Source: Rhineura floridana | Lineage: Eukaryota > Chordata > Lepidosauria > Squamata > Rhineuridae | Reading direction: 5' to 3' | Length of the DNA stretch: 64,000 bases | NCBI RefSeq assembly: GCF_030035675.1 | Contig: NC_084480.1 | Location: 16,077,263-16,141,262, forward strand | Shown here: positions 1 through 12,600 of the stretch, one piece after another | Layout: each line of letters starts with the position of its first letter | Position numbering within the stretch: position 1 is the first letter of the stretch | Made by a program: the position numbers and the translations under genes | Notes under the pieces: model-generated | What the model was told of the DNA's origin: nothing | Databases searched by the model: none | The model's input: the letters and a program-made list of their open reading frames with translations, nothing else

Positions 1-70
1 GGGGATTCAAACCCTGGTCTTCCAGGTCCTAGTCCAACACTCTAACCACTACGCCACACTGGCTCTCTTA
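1..70 (-). repeat. tRNA-derived SINE, head only, cut by window edge
   Basis: Read on the minus strand this begins like the common squamate tRNA-headed SINE: gagagccagtgtggcgtagt is an A-box region and a B-box-like ggtttgaatcc follows. The same head occurs at 21047, 31715, 51765 and 57831. The body lies outside the window. Confidence 0.7.
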
Positions 71-71
71 G

Positions 72-354
72 GTCACCAATTTGGACGGCTTTAAAAGAGG
101 ATTAGACAAATCTATGGAGGATAAGATTATCAGTGGCTACTAGCCAGGATGGCTTATGTTCTCCCTCTACTGTCAAAGGAAGTATGCTTCCAAATACCAG
201 TTACTGGGAATCACAAGTGGGGAGAGCATTGTTGCGCTCAGGTCTTGCTTACAGGCTCCCTATGGGCATTTGGTTGGCCACTGTGAGAACAGGAGGCTGG
301 ACTAGATGGTCCTTTGGGCTGATCCAGCAGGGCTCCTCTTATGTTCTTAAACTG
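72..354 (+). mobile_element. CR1 LINE 3' end
   Basis: The last codons and 3' UTR of a CR1-group LINE. The opening translates as a GFKRGLDKSMEDKI-like tail, the same as the end of the CR1 ORF at 12772 on the other strand. It then runs through the CR1 3' UTR (ggctggactagatggtcctt, gatccagcagggctcctctt). It ends about 10 bp from the splice donor of CFAP53 exon 4. Confidence 0.8.
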
Positions 355-364
355 GCTACATTAC

Positions 365-668
365 CATCAGCTTAGCCTCTTCTTCCTTCAGTCGCCTCGC
401 CTCCTCCCTCTGAGCTTCCACCACTGCTTTCTGAGCATTAAGCATGTTGGCCAGGTGGTTGTTCCACCCCGATCTTTTCCGGTCTTCTTCTGCTGCCCGT
501 TTCTCCTTGGCCAGCCTGTCTTCTTCCCAAAGAGCCACAAAGGCTGCCTCCTCCCTTGCTTTTTGCTTCTTCAGTTCCTCCTTCAGGGCCAGCTGGGCCA
601 ATCGGTCCTCACAGACCTCCATCAGATGTTTCTTGCTCCACAGCGTCCGCACCTCCTCACAGGTTTCT
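365..668 (-). CDS. CFAP53: CFAP53 exon 4
   Basis: 304 nt: acceptor cag at 671-669, donor gtaatg at 364. It starts by completing an Arg codon split with exon 3 and encodes 101 further residues from [10 protein letters not shown] to KEEEAKLM. The segment is highly charged coiled coil (TPH-type domain). [12 protein letters not shown] is the best match to human CFAP53 in the window. Confidence 0.92.
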
Positions 669-3600
669 CTGTGCCACGGGTCAGCGGAGAAAAGAAGGAA
701 CAGAAACACACATCTGAAAAGGCACTGTATATTGTGCATTAGGAACATAGGAAGATGTATTCTGAGTCAGACCAGTGGACCATCTAGCTCAGTATTTCTG
801 ACACTGACTGGCAGCAGCTCTCTCAGGTTTCAGACAGGGCTCTCTCCCAGCCCTACCTGGAGGTGCTGAGGATTGAACCTGGGGCCTTCTGTATGCAAAG
901 CAGATGCTCTGCCACGGAGCTATGGTCCTTCCCTGAAATGTGTATTCACATTACAGCTAGAAAATGCATGTCAACATAAAACAAAGCTAGAAAATACTAC
1001 TTCTATTGATTCATAGTTGTACAATAGGTAGAAGGCTTAGATATTGACATCTAAGGATGCTTGAGGAATTCAGTTTCTGTGAATTCCAGTGTGAACTGAT
1101 CTGATCCACAACTCCCAGCCTAATGTAATTATCCTTCAGGTTTTGCACTTCTCCAAATTTTACAATACAGTTCTTGGCTCCAAATGTAACAAAATGCATT
1201 TAAAGTGTGTATTTTATGATGAAATATACTTAGAAAGGCATATAATGAAATAAAACATAGATTACCTTGTATGATAAGATATGGATTCAAATATGGATTT
1301 TTGTAAAGATTTTGAAAGATTGGGAAAATTGCAGTTTATGTAGAAGCAGATGGGACTTATGAAAACATGTGAAATTGGCACAGACTGGAAACAAGAGAGA
1401 GCCATCCACCCTTCCGTGATATCATCATAGGCAGCATACTGAGTAGTATGCCTCGGTTCATTAGGCTTTAAAGCAGAGGTAGCTAACTTGTGGTCCTCCA
1501 GATGTTGCTGCACTACAACTCCCATCATCCCTCACAATTGGCAATACTGACTGGGGCCAACAACAACTGGAAGGCCACAGGCTAACAGTACCAGAACCCA
1601 GAAGTACGGAAAGAGGAAGGACTCACACTTCCATTCTTACCACCTCTGGAGAGCATCTGAGGTGGCACTGACTCCTGAGCAACAGTGCATTACATATTGA
1701 TTTTCTGTGTATGTTGGGAAGTGTGTATATTTTCATGTCAACTATGAGGTTTTTCTTTCTTTCTTTACAATAAATTTTGTTTATAGACAACGTAAGCATT
1801 TTAACTTTTGGTGTTCTTTTATACAACAGCTTTTATACTTTGGGGCACCCTCAATTCCCCCCTCTTTTTTGTTTGCTCTCTTGAACCAGCCAATTCTCCA
1901 TTCAAATCCTGTTTAAGAAGTGCTTCTCTCCTGCCGTTGGCTGACTCTTGCCTTGCTTCATTATTCTGTTGTATTGCTGTTTGAACTGCTTTTACTGTTA
2001 CACTGCAGAAAAGGTAATTTGTGATTTTTTTAAATGAATGAATGAATAAACAAGACCCTGGCTAAGGGCAAACTGAGGTTGGTGAGGCTGTCTCTCATTC
2101 GCCCTAATGGAATGAATAAAAGTATAACTTGACTGTACTGAAAGTAATATGTGTGCTCTCCCCTGCGCAGCATTAATCCAAGATTTGGGCAAGATGCTCT
2201 CAATGGGTCACCCCTCTGGCCCCAATCCACACCACTGCCCAGAAGGAGAGGGCAAAAGGAGTGGAGGCTGTTACTCATTCTCTTTGCTGCCATTTCTGCA
2301 TGATTGTTTGGAGAGGGGCAGATGAGCCGGCAGCAACAGCCGGGAGGAAGAGCAACACCACGAGGCTCTTGGGGGGGTGTCAGTGGTGCATCCCCCTTAG
2401 GCGTGGGCCTCAGCAGTTGCCTAATAATGCCAGCCCATGACACCAGCTCTGCCCCTGTATTATCTGAGTAATATTTTCTGAAGGGTCGATCTGTTAAGCA
2501 TCTTCAGGATTTGGGGCCGGAAGGATTCTGCCTCAGAGCAGTCATAAGGAATGGGCAGCCCTTCACGTGATATCACAGACTCCTAATCTTATATTTCTAA
2601 CTGTGTTCTTCCTCTAAGAATATATATGTATATATAAACACAGGCATCTGTGGTGATGTTTTTAATCTGACATTTCAAATAGGCTCTTATGAACCAGTAA
2701 TAGGAACTCGCGAAAGTGCTGAACTCATCATTGCCTGAGCAAGAGCGAAGCCAAAGAACAAAAATGGCTAATCCTTTGGAGATCAGTATAACACAGTCAC
2801 TTCAATGAATAATTCTAAAAATCAACTGACTCTTGGCTCACATGCTTGGGACTGGCTAGACTGGCAAAGTGCTCCGCTCACTCATCAACAGCGGCACTCT
2901 GTATATGTGTGTGGGCTGAGGAAGTGAGGCCTGAATGAACAGTCCTGCCTCTTACCAGAAGCAGAGCAGACACCAGGGATTGGCTTTGCCAGGCACCTGC
3001 CAAGTCCCACATCCCACTAGGGGGCTGGTCCATAAGGGCAAATGAGGCACTTGCCCCATCAGCTTCAGCTGCCTGGCTTCCTACTTACAACCACCTCCTC
3101 AGTCTCACTGTTGCCCTTGTAGAACTAAGCAGGGAGAAAGGTAGGGACAAAAATAGAATTGGTCATTGGCTCTGCTCCACCTTCTGTTGATTTCCCTATC
3201 TTTCACCCTACAAGCACCAACCACCACCACTGCGCTCACTGTTGGTCCCTGGGAGCCTCCTAGCCCTACAGCTGCCCCACCTTGCCGCCGTTCTTTCTAA
3301 GCAAGTAGGCAGCAAAAGGAGTAAAGAGCAGCGGTAACCTCTATACACCTTGTTCTCTCCCTCTGGGAAGTGGTGCAGATTGGACCCAGAGGAGCAGGCA
3401 AGTCAATGAATGGGTAGCAGCCAACTTGGTGAAGAGGCACACTCAGGGAGAGGAGGCCACTGAAAGCATTTTGCCCAATGGCCCTCTAAACCCTGGCACC
3501 CACACTGAGCAAGGAGTTTATTTATTTGTTTATTTGATTTATATCCCGCCCTTCCTCCCAACAGGACCCCAAGGCGGCAAACAAAAGCACTAAAAACACT

Positions 3601-6600
3601 TTAAAACATCATAAAACAGACTTTAAAATACATTAAAACAAAACATCTTAAAAAACGTTTTTTTTAAAAAAGCTTTTAAATCATCTTCTAAAAAAAAATT
3701 TAAAAAACATTTTTTAAAATAGAAAGTTTAAGAACGTATTAAAAAGCAATTCCAACACAGACGCAGACTGGGATAGGTGTCAACTGAAAAGGCTTGTTGA
3801 AAGAGAAAGATCTTCAACAGGAGCCGAAAAGATAACAGAGATGACGCCTGTCTAATATTTAAGTTGCCCCTCTCTGGCTTTTCTGCATCCAGAAACACAA
3901 CGGTTCTTCTACATATTCTTGCAAATGAACCAGCACATCACATAAAACAGCTGAAACAGGTCTGGAGCACACTCTGACAAGTCCTTATGTGCCTGCTTTC
4001 TGGGGAGGGTGGGGTGGGGGAATGCCATTAAGCATCTGCTATCATTCCAAATTTAATTGAAGATGCAGCAGTTTCGTTGCCTCTGCAAATAATAATTCAG
4101 TTAGATACACTAAAAAAAAGACAATCAACCAACATAAAAGTGACATGCTTATTGGCAAAAATAATGGATATATTGCACAAAAAATGCCTCCTGTAAACAA
4201 AGGGCAGAGTCTCTTAGAAGCTCTATCTGGAAGCCTCTTTCAAAGGAATGACAGCAGCACCAGAGCTGAGGAAGGGCCATTGCCACTCCCACCCTCCTAT
4301 GTGCTGGGAACTGTGGGAGCAGCGGGTACATCTTAAGAGGGCTGGACATGGGGAAGAGGGGAGCAAAAGGATCTGTGTCTTTGGTATGGTGTGCACAGTT
4401 CATACAGCCATTTAATTGCATACGATAGCTGCTAAGTGTGCACTACACCTGGAGGGCCAGAGGTTAGCCACTCCTGATTTAGAGACATAAACAAGATCTA
4501 AGGACTGTGGACTGCAGGTTTAAATGATCAAAGAGAACAACTGGAAGAGGTCAGGGAGGGGAAGGACAATGGGATGGCAGGGGTAAAGCTTTGCTACAGA
4601 AAAGATCATCTTTCTAGACTCTGATGAAGTTAGTAGATTCCATGGGTCCTGGAAGGCTTTTTAATTGGTGGAATCTTGCCACTAAATGGCTTCTGCCACT
4701 TCATCCCCTGAAGGCAAAAAGTTGTCAGGACCATGGTACGGAAGGTGTCAATGGGAAGACATTCAGGCAAATTGTGTGTATTCCATAATTGCATCAAACA
4801 AGCAAAGAACTAGGTTTGGGTGCGGAATTCAGCATCCAAGAACATAAGCATTAATTATAAAAATAAAAGTTTTGAGTCCTTTACATTGTGAAGAGTCTTG
4901 AAAGTGTTTGGGCTAAGCTTGGATAAAATCTCAGGATCTGGTGGGGAATGGGGCTGGAGACGGAACTGCAGAGGGGCTGGGCCTTCAAAGCACTGCATAA
5001 AGTTATGCAAATATGCTTAATTTGCCCGACTGACACTGGTTGTAGAGTTCAGCTTTCCTTGGTAACTGTGATGCAACTTTGTGGTGTCTTTATTAGAATA
5101 CAGGGAAACCTGACATGGTTCCACGGCTCAGCTGGTAGGAAACTCCAGGTTCAATCTCTGACGTCTTCACTTAAAACAAATTTGAGGTAGAGAGCCTCAG
5201 AGAGCTACCAGTCACCCTGGGGAGCCACTCACAGTAAGAGTAGATGCTACTGGGCTAGATGCACCAGTGGTCTTATCTTACAATGCCAAAGTAGCCACTG
5301 TTGTTGTTATGTACCCTCAAGTCTATTTCGACTTATGGCGAACCTATGAATCAGCAACCTCCAGTAGCATTTGTTGTAAACCACCCTGTTCAGATCTTGT
5401 AAGTTCAGGTCTGTGGCTTCCTTGACGGAATGAATCCATATCTTGTTTGGCCTTCCTCTTTTTCTACTCCCTTCTGTTTTTCCAAGCATTATTGTCTTTT
5501 CTAGTGAATCATGTCTTCTCATTAGGTGTCCAAAGTATGATAACCCCAGTTTCATCATTTTAGCTTCTAGTGATAGTTCTGGTTTAATTTGTTCTAACAT
5601 CCAATTATTTGTCTTTTTTGTGGCCCATGGTATCTGCAAAGCTCTCCTGCAACACCACATTTCAAATGAGTTGATTTTTCTCTTCTCTGGTTTTTTCAAT
5701 GTCCAACTTTCACATCCATACACAGAGATCGGGAACACCATGGTCTGAATGATCCTGACTTTGGTGTTCAGTGATACATCTTTGCATTTGAGGATCTTTT
5801 CTAGTTCTCTCACAGCTGCCCTCCCCAGTCCTAGCCTTCTTCTGATTTCTTGACTATTGTCTCCATTTTGGTTAATGACTGTGCCGAGGTATTGATCATC
5901 CTTGACAAGTTCAATGTCCTCATTGTCAACTTTAAAGTTACATAAATCTTCTGTTGTCATTACTTTAGTCTTCTTGACGTTCAGCTGTAGTCCTGCTGTT
6001 TTGCTTTCCTTTTTAACTTTCATCAGCATTCATTTCAAACCATTACTGTTTTCTGCTAAGAGTATGGTATGATCTGCATATCTTAAATTATTGATGTTTC
6101 TCCCTCCAATTTTCACACCTCCTTCATCTTGGTCCAATCCTGCTTTCCGTATGATATGTTCTGCGTACAGATTAAACAAATAGGGTGATAAAATACACCC
6201 CTCTCTCTCTCACACCCTTTTCTATTTGGAACCAATCAGTTTCTCCATATTCTATCCTTACAGTAGCCTCTTGTGCAGAGTATAGGTTGCGCATCAGGAC
6301 AATCAGGTGCTGTGGCACCCCCATTTCTTTTAAAGCATTCCATCGTTTTTCATGATCTACACAGTCAAAGGCTTTGCTGTAATCTATAAAGCACAGGGTG
6401 ATTTTCTTCTGAAATTCCTTGCTCCCATTATCCGATGTATGTCTGCAATATGATCTCTTGATCTTTTGCTGATGCCATGGTACTGGTCCACACTAAGGAG
6501 CCTCATGCCTGCTATTTGCAATAGGAGAAAAGCTCCTGTTGGCATAATGGACGCTTTCCTCTTGTAAATAGCAGGTGTGTGTCTGTGTGTGTGTGTATCT

Positions 6601-9600
6601 GTGTGTGTCTGACATGGATCAGGATTGTGGTGGGGTCAACAGGGTATAGCCCCCCTCCCCATGCCACAGTCCTGATATTGTTTGCCCCCCTCCCCTGTGC
6701 CTGCTATTTATTTTTTTAAAGAAAACACCCGCACAAGGGTTATAAAAGATGTAAATAACATTACATCAAGTCTAGTTCTGAGCAAAAAAAACCTCCCTAC
6801 ATTCGTCTTTTATTTCTCTTTAATACCATGCACCTTGCAGGTTGATTACTACAGTGTGATGATTCTGAAAGTCTTAACTACTGTTATTCCCCACTCCTGC
6901 TTTTCCCTTCCCTGAGCAAGATCAGTTCTTTTGCAGTCTGAAAGCAAAAAAAGTAGGACATTTCCACAATATAAAGATTAAAAAAAAAAATCCCATTAAG
7001 AGAAAAGAGAATAATGCTTGGTTATCCAGTGTGATAGCTGTTGAACCATATGAACATAAAAGGCATCCAAAAAAGTAAGAGTTAAATGAAAGAGTCAGCC
7101 AAGGCAGCAATTTATGACACAAAATGGCTCCATAATTGCTCTATTCTACCAAAATACATTGTCCAAAGCAGCTTTTACAGTCACCAATAAACATCTGCTG
7201 CCACAGATGGTTGTTCAACTATTTCACTTTGCTGTCCTAAGCTTCTTTATTATCGAGAGCTCTGCCATTTAAATGCTGCTTACAGAAGTCAGACACCGGA
7301 TTTGTGCCCCTCACCAACACTGATCCATTTTTATGGGAGCAACACAGAATCATGTGTGACTACAGTCTCCTTTGTGAGAAGCAACAAACATCACGCTAGA
7401 AAAGAGGGAGTGATATGCCTGTATGGCCACATTAGAGCCATCCTAATTTTCTTTGAGATATACGGGTATATATGTTCAGAGCTGCAGAAAGTATGACTGG
7501 CAGCCTCTCTCACGAGGGATGGAGGAATGGCTTCTCTTTTCCAATCTTAAGTTCAGTTTGACCCACTTCCACATCAGTTTGCAATTTAAAAATAAACTCT
7601 CATGAAAATGTTTATGTATCTTTGTCTGCATTTCTCACAACGCATGCACTTTTGCAAGCAGTTTCCCCTAATATAATGTATTTTTATATGCAATTTTACT
7701 CACATACACATTTCTGTGCACACTTTTCCCTATCATATCTGTACACATTTTTTGGTTGCAGAACTACACTGCAAAAATGGTAGAACTGCAAATTACAAAG
7801 GATAGTTGTGTTTCAGTTCGCACATTGGTTCAGGAAGTACAAATTAGGTACTCCACATGATACATTTGTTTAGCACTATTCTGTACACAGACCTAGGGCT
7901 CCAAACTTTAAAAGTTTAATTAGTAGATTAATCTAATGGTCTTCAACTTCTAGGTCATGACTTCTCATTATGTCACACTTAACACCCTAAATCAGGGTTT
8001 GCCATCATGACACTCATGCATGGTACCTTGAGGTTTTCCCCGGACACCCCCAAAGCCTCTGAACACCCACATTCACTGTTCCCTTTTCCATGAGGTGAGG
8101 AAAGTTGCTACCTTTTACTTCCTTTAAAAGTACATAGAGCTGAAGGAGGAAGTTGGAAGAGGGGCACTCTTTCTTACTTCCTTTTTCAGCTGTATGTGCC
8201 TTTTAAGGCTCAATCTAATTCTATTGGATCTAACTTTTACCCAAATCCCTTGGAAAAGCAAAGAGTGTATCTGCACATGCACTCTCATCCTCAGAGGGAT
8301 GTTTGTGCTGATCTGGGGTAGGTGTGTGAAGGCCCGTGAAAAAAACCCAAAAAACTGGGGGGGGGGAATGTACCCCCACCCCAATTTTTGTGTTTTTTCC
8401 CCAGACCTTCACATGTCTAATCTGGGGGGAGGAGGCGAGAAGCAATCAGAGGGCTTAATGCCCACCGCACTCACTCAAAAATTAAAATGTGCCTGCAGGC
8501 CTAAAAAAAAAAAGTCAACTCCTGCTAAGTCCATGGGCTGAGCAAGTCACCTACCCACCCAACCAACTGCCACAGCCAACTTTGTTCATGGCCAACTTAC
8601 CTAAACTGCTGCTCCCTTTTTTCTGACACAAGCTTCCGTCGAGCTTCTTCCCTCTGATCTCTCAGCAATTTTGCTCTCACTCTCATATTTGTTCGCCGAT
8701 CCTCCATAGTTTCTTCCTGCGATTCCATTTCGGCAATGTAACCCTTTTCCTCGGCTTCCAGGAGATCCCGAAGCCTGGAAAGAGTATATTAGAAGTCTAA
8801 TCACCACCAACACTTTTCAAACTGAACTATATATATATATATTTACAGAACATTACACAAATGGAAGAAAGGAGGCTCTGAATCCATCTCTAAAACTACA
8901 CTGGTAATGCACCTGTAAGGTTTCACTAGCTGAAGCCCATAGATAGTGAGGTTTGAACTTCAGGTCCAAAGCCTACCTCCGGATTTAACACGTAGCCTTG
9001 GATGAACCGTGCTTGAAGTCTCAGTCCCTCCATTTTAAAAATAGGAACAATGTTGCAACTTGCGATGCTAAATCAAGTGAGGCTTGCTTACTGAGCTCAA
9101 TCCGATTCTGGCCCGCTTGCATTGGCTGCCTGTATGTTTCCGAGCTCGATTCAAGGTGCTGGTTTTGACCTATAAAGCCTTACACGGCTTGGGACCACAA
9201 TACCTGTTGGAACGCCTCTCCCGATACGAACCCACCTGTACACTATGGTCAAGATCAAAGGCCCTCCTCCGGGTGCCTACTCCAAGTGAAGCTGGGAGTC
9301 TGGCAACAAGGGAGAGGGCCTTCTCAGTGGTGGCCCCCAAATTATGGAATGATCTTTTTGACGAGGTGCGCCTGGCACCAACACTGTTATCTTTTCGGCG
9401 CCAGGTCAAGACTTTCCTCTTCTCCCAGGCATTTTAGCATGTGTTTTTAAATTGTTTTTATATTGTTTTGAATTTTAAAATTGTGTTTTAAATTGTTTTT
9501 AAAATATGTTTTTAAATTGTGCATTTGTTTTAATGTTTTTGATTGCTGTAAACAGCCTACAGAGCTATGGGGCTATGGGGCGGTATACAAGTGCAATAAA

Positions 9601-12600
9601 TAAAATAAATAAAAAAATAAATCCAAGGATGGCCAAAAATCTGTGTGTGTGTGTGTGCGTGCATGGTGGCGGAGGGGACTATCTTTTATGTATTGCTCTG
9701 GGAGTCAGAAGCGGTTGTTTCATTCAAATTCACCCTCAAAACCCACCTTTCCAATTAAACCTTTGGCTTACCAGCTTTTTTATGAAACCTTTAGTATAAC
9801 CACCGATATATTTTATGACAGAGCTCTGGGAGATAGTTCCCAGCATGCTTCTCCCCACCTTGTTCTCACAACAACCCTGTGAGGTAGGTACGGGTGATCA
9901 CACAGCACTCTTCACGGCCGAGTTAGGACTTGCACTTGAGTCTCCCTAATCTTTGCCCAACACTCAACTATACCTCTCTCTGTTTCTCTCTTTCTGCTCC
10001 ATCTTCCACTGAAACAAAAGTGCACATAGGAACACAGCAAGCTGCCTTATACCAGGTCAGACTTTTTGTCCATCTAGCCTATATCATCTACTCTGACTGG
10101 CAGAGGCAGCAGCTCTTTATGGCCCCTGATCCCTTTAGATGCTGAATGCGAGACCTTCTGCTTGCAGACCATGCGCTCTGTCATCAAGCAAAGATCTTCT
10201 TGGGACAGAGACTTGTTTGTCTTGTTATGGCTATCTGTAAACCACATCAACTCTAATGGTGTCAATTAAACAGTAACAAACATTTTCATATTTATTGGGG
10301 TTTTTTACCCCTCTCCTCAAGGATCAGGTTGGTAATATTAAAGCAGCAGTGGGGAACCCTTTTAGGCCTAAAGGCCACATTCCCTACTGGGCAATCTTCC
10401 AAGAGCGACATACCAGTGGTGGGCATGGCTAGAGGCAAAAGCGAGTAGAGCAATGAATATAAATGTTACCTTTATGCACAAGGCTAGTTTCTCCCCACGC
10501 TCATAGACACCTCCCTATCCTTCATCCAGACAGGCAAGGGGCATTATCAGAGTTCAAGGGTGTATTCCAGCCAATTAAAAACATTTGGGATGTGAAGCAC
10601 TGATGGTTAGTGAGATAGTCTGGGGAGAGTTCTGAAAGCCAGAGAGGCCTGGAGGGAGCATTTGGCTCCCAGGCCTGACGTCCTCCACCCCTGCATTAAA
10701 TGTTATTTAAAACCTGACGCTACCCTTCTCTAACATAAGTGCAGAAAACAAAGGCCGAGTCATCAGCTATTGACGCCTGCTTGCTCAACTGGCTTGGCTA
10801 CCTCTCTTTCCTCTCCTCTTCTCCTGCCAGGTAGGTCTGCATTTCTGCATCAACCCTCTTCTGCACAACCCGGTGGAACCGTTTGCGTTCATTCAGATCC
10901 TCCCTTTCAATGATCTGGCGGCCAATGAGATGGGCCTTTGCGTACATTGCGGCTTCACGGCGGTTTTTCTCTTGTTCCCTCCAGAGAAGGATTTGCTTTC
11001 CAACAACATTCGGTTTGGGAAACTTGGCCCTCTGTAAGAGGAAGCATGTCTTTAGTCACAGGAATCAAATTTAGATTTTGCATCAAGGATTATTTTCAAG
11101 AGGAGGAAGTAGATCTTACTTCCTCAGAAGGGGGTGAAGTCTCCTTCTTTAGAGGATTTCAAACAGAATCTGGATGGCTATCTACCAGAGATGCAGGGGT
11201 AGCGGATTTCCTGCATCGGCAGGAGATTGCCCTAGATCACCACTCTAACTGCGATTCTACGGCAGTGGTTCCCAAACATTTTTTCCCCACAGACCTTTTG
11301 AAAACTGCTGATGGTCTCTGTGGGACCACTTAATCCTTCTGCCTGTGATACCAATTGTAATGTTCTGTTAGATGCTGTATGATTTTTAGTTGTATGATGT
11401 TATTTCTTACATATTGTATTTTATTGTATTACAATTTGGATTACATAAAATTTAAATTGCAAAACAATAAAATACAATAGATAGGAACTAAAAGAAGCAA
11501 TAAAAACACAATTACAAGTCAATATGAATATTTAATGCAGACTTGCCATGAGCCACCTGTATGAAGCTCACAGACCACAGTTTGGGAACCCCTGGCCTAT
11601 GGCATGCAGGATGGGGGGGGGGAGGAGACAATGGGGGCTTATGGCCTTGAATAAGGAGACCCTCGTAATCAAGGACAGAGACTGCATTTTGGCAATCCAT
11701 GTGGGAGGATGTGTAAGAATGTGTGTGCAGTTATTCTGCTGAACAACAGAAAACAACAACAAACCTCAATGTGATATTGTCCATAGCTTGCTAAGAACCA
11801 CCATTTCACTTTTAAGTTTTTTTATTTTATTCTTTAATTTTAAGCACTTATACACCACTTTTCAGGTATAAACCTTCCAAAATATTTTAGAAAATGTGGG
11901 GAATTTAACACAGTATCCATAAAGTTTTACAATGGATATATACAGTGCCTTGCAAAGTAATCAGACTCCTGACCAATGCTCTCATATTCCTGAATTACAA
12001 ATGGTATGTTGTAATTTTGTTCTGTATTATATTTTATTTTGAAACACTGAAACTCAAAAAGAATTATTGCAAGGTGACACTGGTTTTATGTTGGGAAATG
12101 TTTTCAAGAAACATAAAAAAATGAAACATGTTGCTTGCATAAGTATTCAACCCCCACACATTAATATTTGGTACAACTACCAGTAATGATTTGAAACAAA
12201 TGCTGTTGAAAGTTAAAGAGGAAAGCACAAAAGCAGGACTACAGCTGAACATCAAGACAAAAGTAATGACAATGGAAGATTTATGTAACTTTAAAGTTGA
12301 CAATGAGACATTGAATTTGTCAAGGATTATCAATACCTTGGCACAGTCATTAACCAAAATGGAAATAGTCAACAAATTAGAAGGCTAGGATTGGCAAGGG
12401 CAGCTATGAGAGAACTAGAAAAGGTCCTCAAATGCAAAGATGTATAACTGAACACAAAAATCAGGATCATTCAGACCATGGTATTCCTGATCTCTATGTA
12501 TGGATGTGAAAGTTGGACAGTGAAAAAAGGACATAAGAGAAAAATCAACTCCTTTGAAATGTGAACATAAGAACATAAGAAGAGCCTGCTGGATCAGGCC

